A DNA stretch of 64,000 nt from Ananas comosus (lineage: Eukaryota > Streptophyta > Magnoliopsida > Poales > Bromeliaceae): NCBI RefSeq assembly GCF_001540865.1, contig NC_033629.1, forward strand, positions 1,026,913 through 1,090,912, written 5' to 3'. The translations under genes and the position numbers were made by a program. Under the pieces are notes generated by a model. It saw only the letters and a list, made by a program, of their open reading frames with translations, was not told the origin of the DNA and searched no databases. Shown one piece after another: positions 46,500-57,761 of this stretch; position 1 is the stretch's first letter; each line of letters starts with the position of its first letter.

Positions 46500-46960
46500 C
46501 CCTTCGGAGCGAGCCGCCTACTCCACGAACTCTGCTTCGGCTCCCTTCGCAGCGAGCCGCCTACTCCGCGAACTCTGCTTCAGCCATCTACCGTCGTTGC
46601 CTTAACGTCATGGATGAACTGTAGCCTAGTAACTATTGGTCAAGGATGCGAAGGCGAGGAACGGCGTTCCCGGCAGGAGGAAGAGCCGCGGCAGTGTAGG
46701 AGGAGGCTCCATCTCGTACTTCGGCGCTGCGTTTCCTCTTGCAGGGAACGCCGTTGTCGATTCACGTCCTTCACCAAAGGTTGTGTTTCCGTAAAGGGAG
46801 ATGCATCTGAAGAACCGATATTTAAAAAAACGAATCGTGGGCTGACAAACCCGCCAGTACATCTCTTCCTCACTTACCGAATATACCTTACACGTCACTT
46901 ATCGTGCCTTCCACTAGCATTCAAATGCGAGGGGATTAAGGGTGCGACGCGCACGGCGAT
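46500..46960. other. Repeat-rich spacer of the Mutator-like element
   Basis: Contains a tandem duplication of GCGAGCCGCCTACTCCRCGAACTCTGCTTC (about 46506 and 46552). Inverted GGAACGGCGTTCCC / GGGAACGCCGTTG segments lie near 46660 and 46745. Open frames on both strands show no recognisable domain. The module near 46370-46500 recurs at 54540-54680. Confidence 0.6.
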
Positions 46961-47780
46961 TATTAGTGCAATGTAGGGTGAAAGACCACAACGATGATTG
47001 CAATGGTGCAATGTGGTCGACATAATAGTTCAATGATATCAGAAAGCAGGAAAAGAAAGTGCCGCGCAAGTCATGTAATAGTGCAACGTCCGGTAAAATA
47101 GTACAACTAAGTTCATAAATGTGCAACTATGTCATACTAATAGTGCAATGGGTTCATGGAACAGCAAACACACGTTCTGGCGAATAGCGTGGATATGCGC
47201 TCCGACCGCAGCGAGCATTTAATGCTTCTAAAAGTACGTAGCGTTACGTCTACGTCATAGCGTCTATTCTGTGAGGATAGGAGACACCGGCGGTTATATC
47301 GAAGCTGCCTCGGGAAAAGTAAAAGCGAGTTGTTTAAATATGGCTTCTTCAGTTTCAATGCGCGTAAAGGCGTTGCACTGTTATGGCGAATGTTACTCTA
47401 ATATATCGCCAATATTGCACTTTTTTTTGCATTTTGTTCCCTGGCGTTGCACTATTATTACAGCCTATCGTTGCACCGTTATGACGAATGTTACTGTAAT
47501 ATCTCGTTAGTATTGCACTTTTTTTGCATTTTGTTTACTATTCGCCAGCCCCGATGTTTGCTGTTCGGCTATTACTTTTCCGAAATATGTGAAGCCAAAC
47601 AAGTCTGAGATAATAGTGCAACGAGAAGAGAAATGCCAGGAGAAATGATGTAACTGCCATTCTAAGCGTGCAACACTAGTTCGCACCAGTGCAAACACCT
47701 TGAAGCATGGACGGATAATAGTTCAACATTCTAGTAAATAGTGTAACGACAAACATTACAAGTAAATTCCTACCCATATA
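46961..47780. repeat. Internal copy of subterminal sequences with motif arrays
   Basis: 47090-47430 is the inverted counterpart of about 55070-55400 (TCTGTGAGGATAGGAGACACCGG, ATCGAAGCTGCCTCGGGAAAAG). 47540-47700 is a direct copy of left-arm sequence near 44925-45110 (CTATTCGCC ... AACTGCCATTMTA ... TCGCACCAGTGCAA). Motifs occur in both orientations (47078, 47139, 47612 one way; 47447 the other). No gene. Confidence 0.75.
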
Positions 47781-47887
47781 TTTATAACAAAGGTAATGAG
47801 AATTACAATATGTATATCAATTCGTCATATTGTGAAAAAAATGATAGTACAAATAAAAGAACTGTAACTCGAACCAGCGTCGAATTA

Positions 47888-49377
47888 TTACGTGTCAAAA
47901 AGACGCAAGAATTCTGCTGCTATCTCGCCGCGTCTCCTCGTCATATCCTTCTGGCAGAAGTCCAAGTTCCTCCCCTTCTGCAAGTATTCCTCGTATGCTA
48001 ACAGGAAGATTGCGCAGTCATTTGACTGATCTTGCAAGAGGATATCTTCCAGATTGATCATCTTCCAGTCGACGGGACGGGTACCGCGGCGCCCAAACAA
48101 ATCAGAAAAATGTTCTTGTAAATAATTTTCTATGAATTTACACTGCATAAGGAAACATTGCACTAATTAAAAATATAATGGGGTAATACTGGTACAATTT
48201 CTATGCATTAGGTAACACTTACTGCTTTTTCAAACCCCGCGTTGTATTTAGGGTTTTTAATGGATGATAAGTGGAGGTACTTCCCGCCTTGGAGATCAAC
48301 AGCCAGCAAATGCCAGTGTTCGAAGTCGAAGAGTGGGATGAACCAGTATTTCGCCTCATTGATCCTCTCCTCGGTGATGTCGACCAAAAACATCTCGGGG
48401 CTCATTGCAGTCCCTAGGGTCTGATAAAGGAATGACGTGGTGTATATGCACTTGTCCCCTTCCGCCTCCTTGAGTAAATTTTGGTAGGCGTTAATAACTT
48501 CGGAGCTGACGAAGGCCATGTGACTTGTTAGGTCAACCAAGTCTTTTCTCCCGATGTCAATATCTTTCGAAGCCAGTACTAATGCGGAGGGGGTGGTGCT
48601 TGTCAGGAATTTTTCAATTCGCTCCTGATCCTCCTTCGGTAACTCACCTTTGCCGTAGTACTTTAATTCCAGGGGCGGTGAGGATCTTGTGACCTTCAAT
48701 TTTAGTGCTTTTCCCTTTTTTAATCTTGATGTATCATCCGAGGAGGAGGGGATGTCGACGATTATTGGGTGCTGTTACCAAACAATGAAAGAAAGAGATC
48801 GTAATTACACCATTGCAGAAAATTCTTACACCATTTCAGGAAGGGCTTACACTATTATAAGCTGTATCGCATTAATGAAATACATCGTTGAAATATTCAC
48901 ACACCTCTGTAATGCTGTGTTTTTGCATGAAAGACTTCGAAGTTTGTGTAGACTCTTTTGTCGCCGCCGATAGACGCACCAAGAGTCTTTTCGGGTGAGA
49001 CTTCTCCTTTTTTTCAATGTCCTGTACAAAGAATATAAAGTAGTGCAACAAAGAGGGTTATATTACACGAATAGCAATATATTGCACTATTCCAAAAGTA
49101 TCGATGTAATATCAACTTACACGTTTAGTTACACGAGCCGTTTTACTGTCCACCGCCTCCGCCGCAGCTGCCGAAGTCGGTGCCGCCGCCACCACCTGTA
49201 CCTTCGCGGCTGCCTCCTTCGCAGCCTCATCCGCCGCCTTCGCCTCCTCCTTCTCCTCCGCCGCCTTCGCCTCCTCCTTTACGGCCGGCGCCGTCGCCTC
49301 CTCCTTCTCCGCCGCCGCAGTCGCCTCCTCTTTCTCCTCCGCCGCCGTGGCCTCCTCCTTCTCCTCCGCCGCCGTCN
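47888..49377 (-). pseudogene. Partial tandem copy of the Ulp1-type gene (3' exons, copy B)
   Basis: Minus-strand exons: an Ala/Glu/Lys-rich exon from the N at 49377 down to 49121, then 49021-48905, 48771-48223 and 48142-47888, all with GT-AG borders matching copy A. The last two encode the protease: HWHLLAVDL with the catalytic His, the PVDW region, and QDQSNDCAIFLLAYEEYL with the catalytic Cys. Unlike copy A, the final exon reads EEYLQKGRNL and continues 34 residues to a TAA. The 5' part of the gene is missing: at N49377 the sequence jumps straight to the 3' flank of copy A. The Ulp1 domain itself looks intact, but no start codon or promoter accompanies it. Ulp1 enzymes cleave SUMO-like proteins; the role in transposons is unknown. 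Confidence 0.85.
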
Positions 49378-49487
49378 AATTTCTTTATAACAAAGGTAAT
49401 GAGAATTACATATGTACACCAATTCGTCTTAGTGTGAAAAAAATGACAGTACAAATAAAAGAACTGTAACTCGAATCAGCCTTGAAT

Positions 49488-52400
49488 TATTACGAGTAAA
49501 AAAGACGCAAGAATTCTGCTGCTATCTCGCCGCGTCTCCTCGTCATATTCTTCTGGGAGAAGTCCAAGTTCCACCCCTTCTACAAGTATTCCTCGTATGC
49601 TAACAGGAAGATTGCGCAGTCATTGGACTGATCTTGAATCGGGATGTCTTCCATATTGATCTTCTCCCAGTCGACGGGACGGGTACCGCGGCGCCCAAAC
49701 AAATCGAAAAATTTTTGTTGCAAATAATTTCCTATGAACTTACACTGCATAGAAATCATTGCACTAATTAGAAATATAATGGGGTAATGCTGGTACAATT
49801 TCAAAGTATTAGGAAACACTTACTGCTTTTTCAAACCCCACGTTGTATTTAGGGTTTTTAATGGACGATAAGTGGAGGTACTTCCCGTCTTGGAGATCAA
49901 CAGCCAGCAAATGCCAGTGTTGGAAGTCGAAGAGCGGGATGAACCAGTACTTCGCCTCACTGATCCTCTCCTCGGTGATGTCGTCCAAAAATATCTCGGG
50001 GCTCATTGCAGTCCCTAGGGTCTTATAAAGGAATGTCGTGGAGTATATGCACCTGTGGCCTTCCACCTCCTTGAGTAAATTCTGGTAGCCGTCAATAACA
50101 TCGGAGCTGACGAAGGCCATATGACTTGTTAGGTCAACCAAGTCCTTCCTCCCGACGTCAATACCTTTCGAAGCCACTACTAATGCGGAGGGGGTGGTGC
50201 TTGTTAGGAATTTTTCAATTCGCTCCTGATCCTCCTTCGGCAACTCGCCCTTGCCGTAATACTTTAAATCCAGTGGCGGTGATGATTTTGCGACATTCAA
50301 TTTGAGTATTTTGCCCTTTATAAATTTTGATGTTTCATCCGAGGAGGGGGGGATGTCGATGATTATTGGATGCTGTTTAGCAAAAAATGAAAGAATCAGA
50401 TCGTAATTACACCATTGTAGGACATTCTTACACTATTATAAGCTGTATCGCATTAATGAAATGTAACGTTGCAATATTCACGCACCTCTATAATGCTGGG
50501 TTCTTGCATGGAAGACTTCGCAATTTGTGTAGGTGCCTTCGTCGCCGTCGAGAGACGCACCAAGCGTCTCTTCGGGCGAGGCTTGTCCATTTTTTCAATG
50601 TCCTGTACAAAGAATTTAAAGTAGTGCAACAAACAAGGTTATATTACAGGAATAGCAATATATTGCATGATTTCAAAGGTATCGATGTAATATCAACTTA
50701 CACGTTTAGATGCCCGAGTCGCCTTACTGTGTATCGAAATCTCCTTGTCCACCTCCTCCGCCGGAGCTGCCGCCGCCAACACCTTTTCCTTCGCGGCCGC
50801 CTCCTTCGCAGCCTCCTCCGCCGCCTTCGCCTTCTCCTTTTCCTCATCCTCCGCTGGCACTGCAGCAGCCTCCACCTTTTCCTCCGCCACAGCCTCCACT
50901 TCCGCCTCTACCGCAACATTTTCCACCTCATCTGCCGCTCCCGCCGCTTTCTTTTCATCCACCTTCGCCACGAATGTTACCGGCGCCGTGTCCGGTTCCG
51001 CCGCCTCGGTTGCCGCCGGCTCCTCTTTCGGCGGAACGTGTGTTACCGTCGCTGCCACCGGAGCCCCTGCCGCCGGCACCTCTGGTAGTGAAGATAACCG
51101 GGGCACGTCTTCACATATTTGGATGACGATGTTATGCAGCTAAATTTAAAAAAATTTAAAATTGGCGTCAATTACACTAATTATTTAGATATTACACTAT
51201 TTAATTACCTTTTACACTATTACTTACTCCTTTTACACTATTACTTACTTCATCGCTTTTCATAAAGGAGTCTCCTGCGAAAAGACCAGCTTTTGGACGG
51301 TCATATTCTTCGCTCCGTCTCGACTGCGAAGCCTGCATACCAAAAAAGCGATTATATGTTACACTACACAAGTATATGATGCACTATTACAAAGAAATTT
51401 ATACAAATACAGAACTAAAACAAGAGTTTATTAATCGAAGTCTGGTACCGTTACATTATTATTGAGATGAAATTTACGAATCAATCGTTTGTTTACAATG
51501 TAAACTAATAAGGGCGTCACATACGTCGGCGATTGTGTCGTTGGCTTTATTTTTTCGTCCCCAGCGAGGTCGGAGATCATACGGGCTTCGAAATCGTTTG
51601 GCCCTCCTCGACGTGCGATTTTTAAGACACTCCTTGGGAGCCTTTGGCGGACTCGATAGTTTTTGGCCTGCCCCATTCTTTCTAGATTTCGAAGAAGCTC
51701 TCGACCGTTCTTTCCCAATTTCGGGATTCTCCTTAATGGCCGAGATCGGTACGGGCATCGCCAATACGGATCCTATCCTTCCTTTTTTAACTCCCTGTGT
51801 CGATCGCGTAGATGATTTAGACGGTGGGGGTGTTGGTACTTGCACCCCATCGTGCCTCCTCTTCTTGCTTTTGATAATTCCAGTAGGTGCCAGGGTGGAT
51901 TTTGGTGCTGGTAGGAGTGCCGGATTGCTCAGTATGCCGGCAACGAAAGTGGCAAGACTGAACACCACGGCCTCCAGGCGGCTAATTGTCGCCATCACCT
52001 CTTTATAACCGCCCGGAGGTTCCTCATTCCTTAGGCGGCGGTGGCGCCTCGGAACTTGAGCCTCGACACCCACCAGCCGTAGTTCCTCCGGGGAGAGTTC
52101 GAGCCTGCGGCGGCACGTAGTGAAGTTAAAATCCTCCTTCACTCTAGACGATCCTCGCGAACGACGAGTCCATCTAATTGTATCCCACCTCTGGACACGA
52201 GGAAATATTGCACGGCGGGAAGGCAGAGGGCATCTGTACCCAGTGTGCTCATATATCCACACCTGATAGCAAAGATATTATTACACTAATATCAGAAAGA
52301 TATTACACTAGAGTTCACACAGTTACATGATTTAAGTATACAATAGCTTAATTTGCACTATTATAGAAATTGGATTTGCACGATTACTTGAACGATAGAG

Positions 52401-53136
52401 ACTTACTGGGAAAAGCGGGGTGCATCCAAGAACGTATCCTACCAGCTTCGAATTAGCTTGTAATTTAACGGCGGCAGAGCATAGGCTATCGATTATAAGC
52501 CGGTGTACTGCTTCCGGCCAATTGTAGCGTGTTAGGGCGGGGAGATCATCGACAAGACCTACCAGTCCTTTGGGACAGAGATTATTGGTATTGGTGAAAA
52601 GAATACAACAAAAAAAGTATAGAATAAGTAATTTCACGAAGTCGGTAATCCTCTTCGTCCTTCTTGGGTGACATCTCCTTCAAAACCACCTCCAGGTTCT
52701 TGCGGTCGACCTTCTTCCCCTCAAGGAAACAATTTTGAATATCCGACCCCCAATTGAGGCTTAGGTCTAGAGCTTGGCCCGACAGGGGTAATCCAAGAAG
52801 AACTGCCACCTCCTTGGCCGTGAAGCGTATGACTTGAGGGCCTATTTCGAAATCTACACCCTCCTTCCAATGACGGAGGATGAACTCCAGCAATGGCCTA
52901 TCTGAGGTGATGTCGGGGAAGTGTAAGATATTACCAAGTATCGTACTCTGGATGACGGGAAGATGATGCGGCTTCACTACCGACGCGTAAGTCTTCCTGT
53001 ACGCTCCGACGAAACACCGAGAATTCACAATGAATCTACCGGCGGGGCCGCCGGCAACCGGCCGCGAAGGCGCCTTACGGCCGTCGGCAGACGATGAATC
53101 AGTAGATTGCGACGACTTCGACGCCATTGCAAGCAA
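49488..53136 (-). pseudogene. Transposon gene with N-terminal plant-mobile-domain-like region and C-terminal Ulp1 protease (copy A), decayed
   Basis: The exons appear to form one minus-strand gene. 53136 to about 52640 encodes SDRPLLEFILRHWKEGV and FTAKEVAVLLGLPLSGQ, a mobile-domain-like region. A frame change near 52670 leads to TDFVKLLILYFF and NWPEAVHRLIIDSL, ending at 52407. The exon from 52262 starts VWIYEHTGYRCPLP and passes through a basic, Ser/Pro-rich linker with a second frame change near 51545 in an A-run. Then come 51332-51249, 51139-50702 (Ala/Glu/Lys-rich), 50602-50486, 50372-49824 (protease, HWHLLAVDL) and the last exon from 49744 (QDQSNDCAIFLLAYEEYL). There CAG has become TAG (stop at 49580-49582), removing 30 or more terminal residues kept in copy B. 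The conserved His and Cys remain. Two frameshifts and a stop make it a likely pseudogene. The single-gene model is inferred. Confidence 0.78.
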
Positions 53137-53476
53137 TGTAGATTTAGATTGGCCGTGTATTCACCGATGGGATTCGAAGTGGACGATGGTGGTTACAAAT
53201 AGAAATGCGGCTGATAGGGCAATGACCGACGTAAGGCGGTTTAAAGCCCTTAAAAAATTAGAATAGGGTAACAGGGAGCAACAGGAGTTTGAAAGTTAGT
53301 GGGATGCTAGTATGGGCCAACCTTCTCACGAAACAGCGTAAGAGTCCATACAAAACCTGACACATTAGTACAACAAACAGCCAACAGCGAGAATGTGAAA
53401 AATAGTGGCATTAAATGTAGCGACAGAATAGTACATTGACGTGATCATTATACTCGAGTAAGTAGTGAAGAGGCAC

Positions 53477-53566
53477 TGGCCGGTAAGAAAGGGGAAGAGA
53501 CACTGCTGGCCGGTAAGAGAGAGGAAGAGACACCGCTGGCCGGTAAGAGAGGGGAAGAGACACCGG
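53477..53566. repeat. 30-bp tandem repeat, three units
   Basis: Units start TGGCCGGTAAGARAGRGGAA at 53477, 53507 and 53537, each ending in GAGACACYGC or a variant. It lies in the spacer upstream of the Ulp1-type gene. Confidence 0.9.
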
Positions 53567-55789
53567 CGACACATCGAACTTTCTTCGGGAGAATTCATCC
53601 CGGATTTAATCCCTGATTAAACTTCTTATTGCACCATTCTCAACATACTGTTGAAGGTGTATTATAAAATATATGGACCATCATAATCCAGTTCTAAAAA
53701 TGGTTCTAAAAATGGTTAACTCGTTGCACCATTACTTCAGACCATTGACTCGTTGGACCATTACTTTCAAACCATTGATCGATTACTACGATAATATTAC
53801 ACCATTACGGGCCTATTTGAGCTCTTTTACAGCGCGTCGCACTATTAATCGCGTTTAACGTTGTAAACTTAATCGTGTGGTCTTTCACCAATTAGTGTAA
53901 TAAATTGCCTAAATGGTGCAACAACTGTCTAACCAGTACAGGAAAATTCCTTGGTGCAAGAACTTTTTTAAAATTATTTGTAACATTGTTTCCTAAGTAC
54001 TGTAAGTAGCCAAAAAACAGTGTAAGATTTTCTCTGAATTTGTTTATAATATGAATGTAAAAGTGCAACATCGTCGGGAATAATAGTGTAAAATCTGCGC
54101 TAATAGTGTAATACAGCTAAAAGCGATGTAAGAATATAATGAATTATACATATATATTTACTATAAGGCGTAACAATGTAAAGAAAGGGATCTCTTTATT
54201 AATATACGAGCAAATTATACATTGTCTTTGACGAAAACGCAACATATAATACACGTTTTGCATACAATACGATGTTCACAACATCAACTGTAACTTTCGC
54301 ATCAACATTATTAGTGAACAAAATTAGGCCTTCATTTTACAAAAGTACTGAATCATCATCAAAGCTTGCCGCAAATCCACGAGCACATAACATACTCTGA
54401 GGTTCCTCTATCGGAAGATGAAATAGCAAAGAGGAGAGGGCTCGCTCGGAGGGGTATGTCGGAGCTTAATTTGCACTAGGCACTTTGGCATTGACGTTTT
54501 GGCACTACATTGTTCGTAAAGAGACAGTATAGTCAGAAAAAATTTAGAATCTATCGATAAGAATAAAGGATCTGAAGAATTTAAGAACCTGGTATAGGTG
54601 GTACCTCGTCGCAAATAAAGCACAGTACTTCAGATAGTGCGAATCAATTTAACGCCTCCTTACTGGATGATACACTTACGCCCGAGCCTCTTCTTCGTCG
54701 ACGTCTCCTGCGGGTCTCTCCTTCGTCTGTGTGTACCTCCATCATCGCTGTTTCCTCGTCCGCCGGTTTGCCCAAGTGCCTGGAGAGTGCTTTTATAGAA
54801 ACGAACAGGCATTTGAGGAATAGAGTCGAGGTTACTCCTTTACCTACGTTGCGTAACCATTTAGGTAACGCGACTATAATCGCTCCTGCGAAATATTAGT
54901 TTTCGCGCGTGAACAGAAAGTGGCTAATGCTCACCTGAAAGAGCCGTATTACTGTAATCATCACTTTAAAATATCAATAAAATCATTCAATTCGTATAAA
55001 AAATAGTGCAACAATTGCTTGTAATAATAGTGCAACGTTAAGTAACAAAATGCAAAAAAATGCAAATACTGGGGAGATATTAGAGTAACTTCGTCATAAC
55101 AGTGCAACGCCTTTACGAGTAAAATTCGAAATAGTCGCCTTTACTTTCCCCGAGGCAGCTTCGATATAACCCCGGTGTTCTCCTATCCTCACAAAGAGAC
55201 GCTATATAACGTAGACGCTCGCTACGAGTACTTTACAGCATTAAATGCTGCGCGTGTGTTTGCTGAGCGTATCCACGCTATTCGCCAGATCCGTGTGTTT
55301 GATGTTCCATGAATCTATTGGCACTATTATTGTGACATCGTTGCACCTTATGAACTTAGTTCTACTTTTTTACCGCTACGTTGCACTATTATTGTGACAT
55401 AGTGACACCCTTATGAAATTAGTTCTATATTTTTTGTCTGTACTGTCTTTTTCGATGACAGAGCGGAGCTCAAAATTGCCCAAAAACAATGAAACATTCC
55501 AGATAGTGCGAATCAACCTTAACGCTCGTTGCTGGATCGCTTCTTCTGATCGCTCGTGCTGGATCGTAACCTCCGATCGACCTCCTCCCCCCCTCCTCTA
55601 GCATTCTCCTTGCACTGGAACGACGCTACGGGTTGCATGTTAGAAGGTTGTTCCACCGTTCTCCGCCGTAGAGCCTTCGCCTTGCACTATTAACCCTGGG
55701 CCGCGGAGGTATAGCCGCCGCGGCGGCGGGCGGCAAAAAGAGGTGGTGAGGCCTCTCGCTACTTCACATCCGCTATATTCGACGTCACC
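53567..55789. other. Right spacer of the Mutator-like element
   Basis: AT-rich DNA with many motif copies (TTGCACCATTAC, TTACACCATTACGG, AATAGTGTAA). 54340-54780 holds direct copies of modules at 46040-46110 and 46370-46500. 55070-55400 is inverted relative to 47090-47430. 55497-55545 carries the CCAGATAGTGCGAATCAACC module again. No transposase or other domain recognised. Confidence 0.65.
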
Positions 55790-56542
55790 ATGTCTTTTCA
55801 TTTGCACTATTACCTTAAGATTAAATTAAAAATTAACACCAAATCTGTGAAAATTTTGTGCTACATATCATGTCTGTTACAGCGCTTTAGCGGAGAATCT
55901 TGAACTATATGATCTGTAGTTGCCAGTGTATTACTACCGTATTGCACTGTGTTTACACGGTTTCGTTGCACTCGTAGATAAAATTGATTAGACTGTTATT
56001 TCCCGTATTGCACTCTTACGAGTTTCTTTGCACTCTTTGAAAAATATTTTTCTGTAATTAACACTGCTGTGCACTATTATTCGCGCTTAACTGTGAACTT
56101 ATTTAACAAGCAAAAGGACGCGTGATCTTTTATAGGAAAACTTTACACAATCGTTTAGCCGTTATGTCCGCCCTCTCGAACTCCGAACCCGCCGGCCGAC
56201 GCGTCCAGCCCCCGCCCGAGCTTCCTGGCCTGCCGACTCTTTTGTCGCACATCGCGGACGTCCTACCCGGCAGCGACCCTCCTGCGCATCCGAGCTTCGG
56301 CCCTGCATTTGGAGGGGACGCCGTTCATTTGCACTTTTAAGTTCAGATTATATTAAGAAATGGAGAAAGTAAAATTTTGACTGATTATGGTTTGTTTGCA
56401 CTGGAACGAGGCTAGGATGCACTGTTATAGAGGTCGGTTGCACCATTTCTCATTTCGTAGACTTCACATTGCACTATTATCCCTGTTGCGGAGCGCGCAC
56501 TATTTGTCAATAGCGTTCGAAAATTTCGTAAAGTCTTAAGCA
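55790..56542. repeat. Right inner arm: subterminal motif array and small open frame
   Basis: Inverted counterpart of 44961-45810. TTGCACTATT-type motifs (55802, 56469 and others) run opposite to those in the left arm. A plus-strand open frame at 56122-56340 encodes HNRLAVMSALSNS, LPTLLSHIADV and AFGGDAVHLHF. It resembles the left-arm frame in sequence and in its stop position. The function is unknown. Confidence 0.75.
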
Positions 56543-56796
56543 GAACAGGAAACAGCGGGGCCGGCGAATAGCGGGGGCGGATGTTGTCCGGGTTCCGTGA
56601 AATAAGCGGTCATTTAATGCGCGCCAGACCGTACGGCAGGGTAGTATACGTATGTCAAGAAATACGCGGGAGGCTATTGTATAGGAGGGGCATTTTGGTC
56701 AGGCGGCGGAAAAAGCGGACCGAATCTGCAAAAAGGAAAAAGGTGGCCCGGTTTTGCAAAACCCCAAAATAAGTGGATTTTTTATACAAATTGGCC
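56543..56796 (-). repeat. Right terminal inverted repeat of the Mutator-like element
   Basis: Reverse complement starts GGCCAATTTGTATAAAAAAT and matches the left repeat through CCCCGCTGTTTCCTGTT. Confidence 0.95.
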
Positions 56797-56930
56797 TTCA
56801 TTTATTGTAAACTTTTACGGAAGTAGATTTTTGTGGCCTCCTCAAACAGTCAAATTTATTTCAGCATTCAAGGCATGTGACTCTAAGACATTTCATATTT
56901 AACTCAAAGAAGTCTGAGATTCAAGACTCT

Positions 56931-57761
56931 GGGTCGTTTGGCCTAGATTTTGAAAAAAAATTTATGTAGAATTAATTTTGTTTTAAAAAAAAAATTTTGG
57001 CTAAAAACTGTAAAACGCTTGGTTGAGTTTAGATAAAAGTGATTTTTCTGAAATAATTTTTAAAAATATTTGGTATTTTTTTTTTGCATAAATTAATATT
57101 TTTATTAAATTTATTTTAAAATAATTTAAAATTAAAATTAAAATTTGAATTAAAATTAAAATTTTAAATTTTAAAACTGTACAAAATTTAAAATTTGATA
57201 TTTTTATTTAAAAATAAATTTAATACTTGAATTTTTAAATCTAAATCTAAATTTAAATTTTAAATTTCAAAGTTTAAATTTAAAATTTGAAATTTGAAAT
57301 ATTTAAATTTTAAATTTTAAATTTAAAGTTTTAATTTTTAAATTTTAATTTTAAATATAAATTTTAACATTTTAAAATTTAAAATATNTTTTAAATTTTA
57401 AATTTTATAATTTTAAAATTTAAAATTTGAGATTCAAATTTAAAATTTAAAATTTAAACTTTAATATCCAAATTTTTAATTTTTGATTTGAAAAGCTGAA
57501 ATTTAAAAATTCAAATATGAATTTAAAATTTAAAAATTATAATTAATTTTAAATTTTAATTTTGAATCTAAAATTAAAATAAAAATTTGAAGTTTGAGTA
57601 TAAATCAGAATCGGATTTTAAAAAACAATTTTTTTTCTGTTTCTTATTATGGAGTTTTCAGAATTAATTTTCTGATTTTAAAAAATATAATCAGATTTTT
57701 CAGAACTTTCCCAAATACTGAGCCCTCAGAATTACTTTTCAGAAGCAGGACCAAACACCCC
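56931..57761. mobile_element. AT-rich MITE-like insertion
   Basis: Starts GGGTCGTTTGGCCTAGATTTT; the reverse complement of its end reads GGGTGTTTGGTCCTGCTTCTG. The short inverted ends resemble common plant hAT/PIF MITEs. The interior is a quasi-palindromic AAATTTAAATTTTAAA field with one N at 57388. It splits AAGACTCT / TTTGTATTTTC, which is continuous at 16483-16500. A target duplication of about 3 bp (TCT) is possible. Confidence 0.65.

Larger units (their letters stand above)
44696..56796. mobile_element. 12.1-kb Mutator-like element carrying a Ulp1 protease gene
   Basis: The ends are long inverted repeats starting GGCCAATTTGYATAAAAAAT. The outer 250-265 bp are almost identical, with one small indel region. 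Weaker inverted similarity continues to about 45810 on the left and 55790 on the right. The element interrupts unit DNA that is continuous upstream of other lectin kinases (AATTTTTACAAAA, then TTATTTATTGTAGA). Flanking 9-mers are ATAATTTTT and TTCATTTAT, only partly alike, so the target-site duplication is unproven. Inside lie a minus-strand gene with a C-terminal Ulp1 (C48) domain, a second copy of its 3' exons, and repeat-rich spacers. I saw no mudrA-type transposase. Plant MULEs with Ulp1 genes (Kaonashi/KI-MULE type) are known. Class assignment rests on the inverted repeats and the Ulp1 gene. Confidence 0.8.

Noticed and set aside
46494..46976. A 160-residue protein in the Mutator-like element spacer
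   Set aside because: The frame runs through tandem and inverted repeats, has no recognisable domain, and is not kept in the related module at 54540-54780.
49180..49437. Proline-rich, extensin-like protein on the plus strand
   Set aside because: It is the antisense of the Ala/Glu/Lys-rich exon of the Ulp1-type gene, and it contains the N at 49377. The same applies to 50710-51126.
45000..56500. CRISPR-like array from repeated GTGCAA motifs
   Set aside because: Motif spacing is irregular, both orientations occur and the motif is only about 10 bp. The host is a plant nuclear genome.
57100..57600. Possible origin or matrix-attachment region in a very AT-rich palindromic field
   Set aside because: It lies inside a MITE-like element with inverted ends and is better explained as its low-complexity interior.
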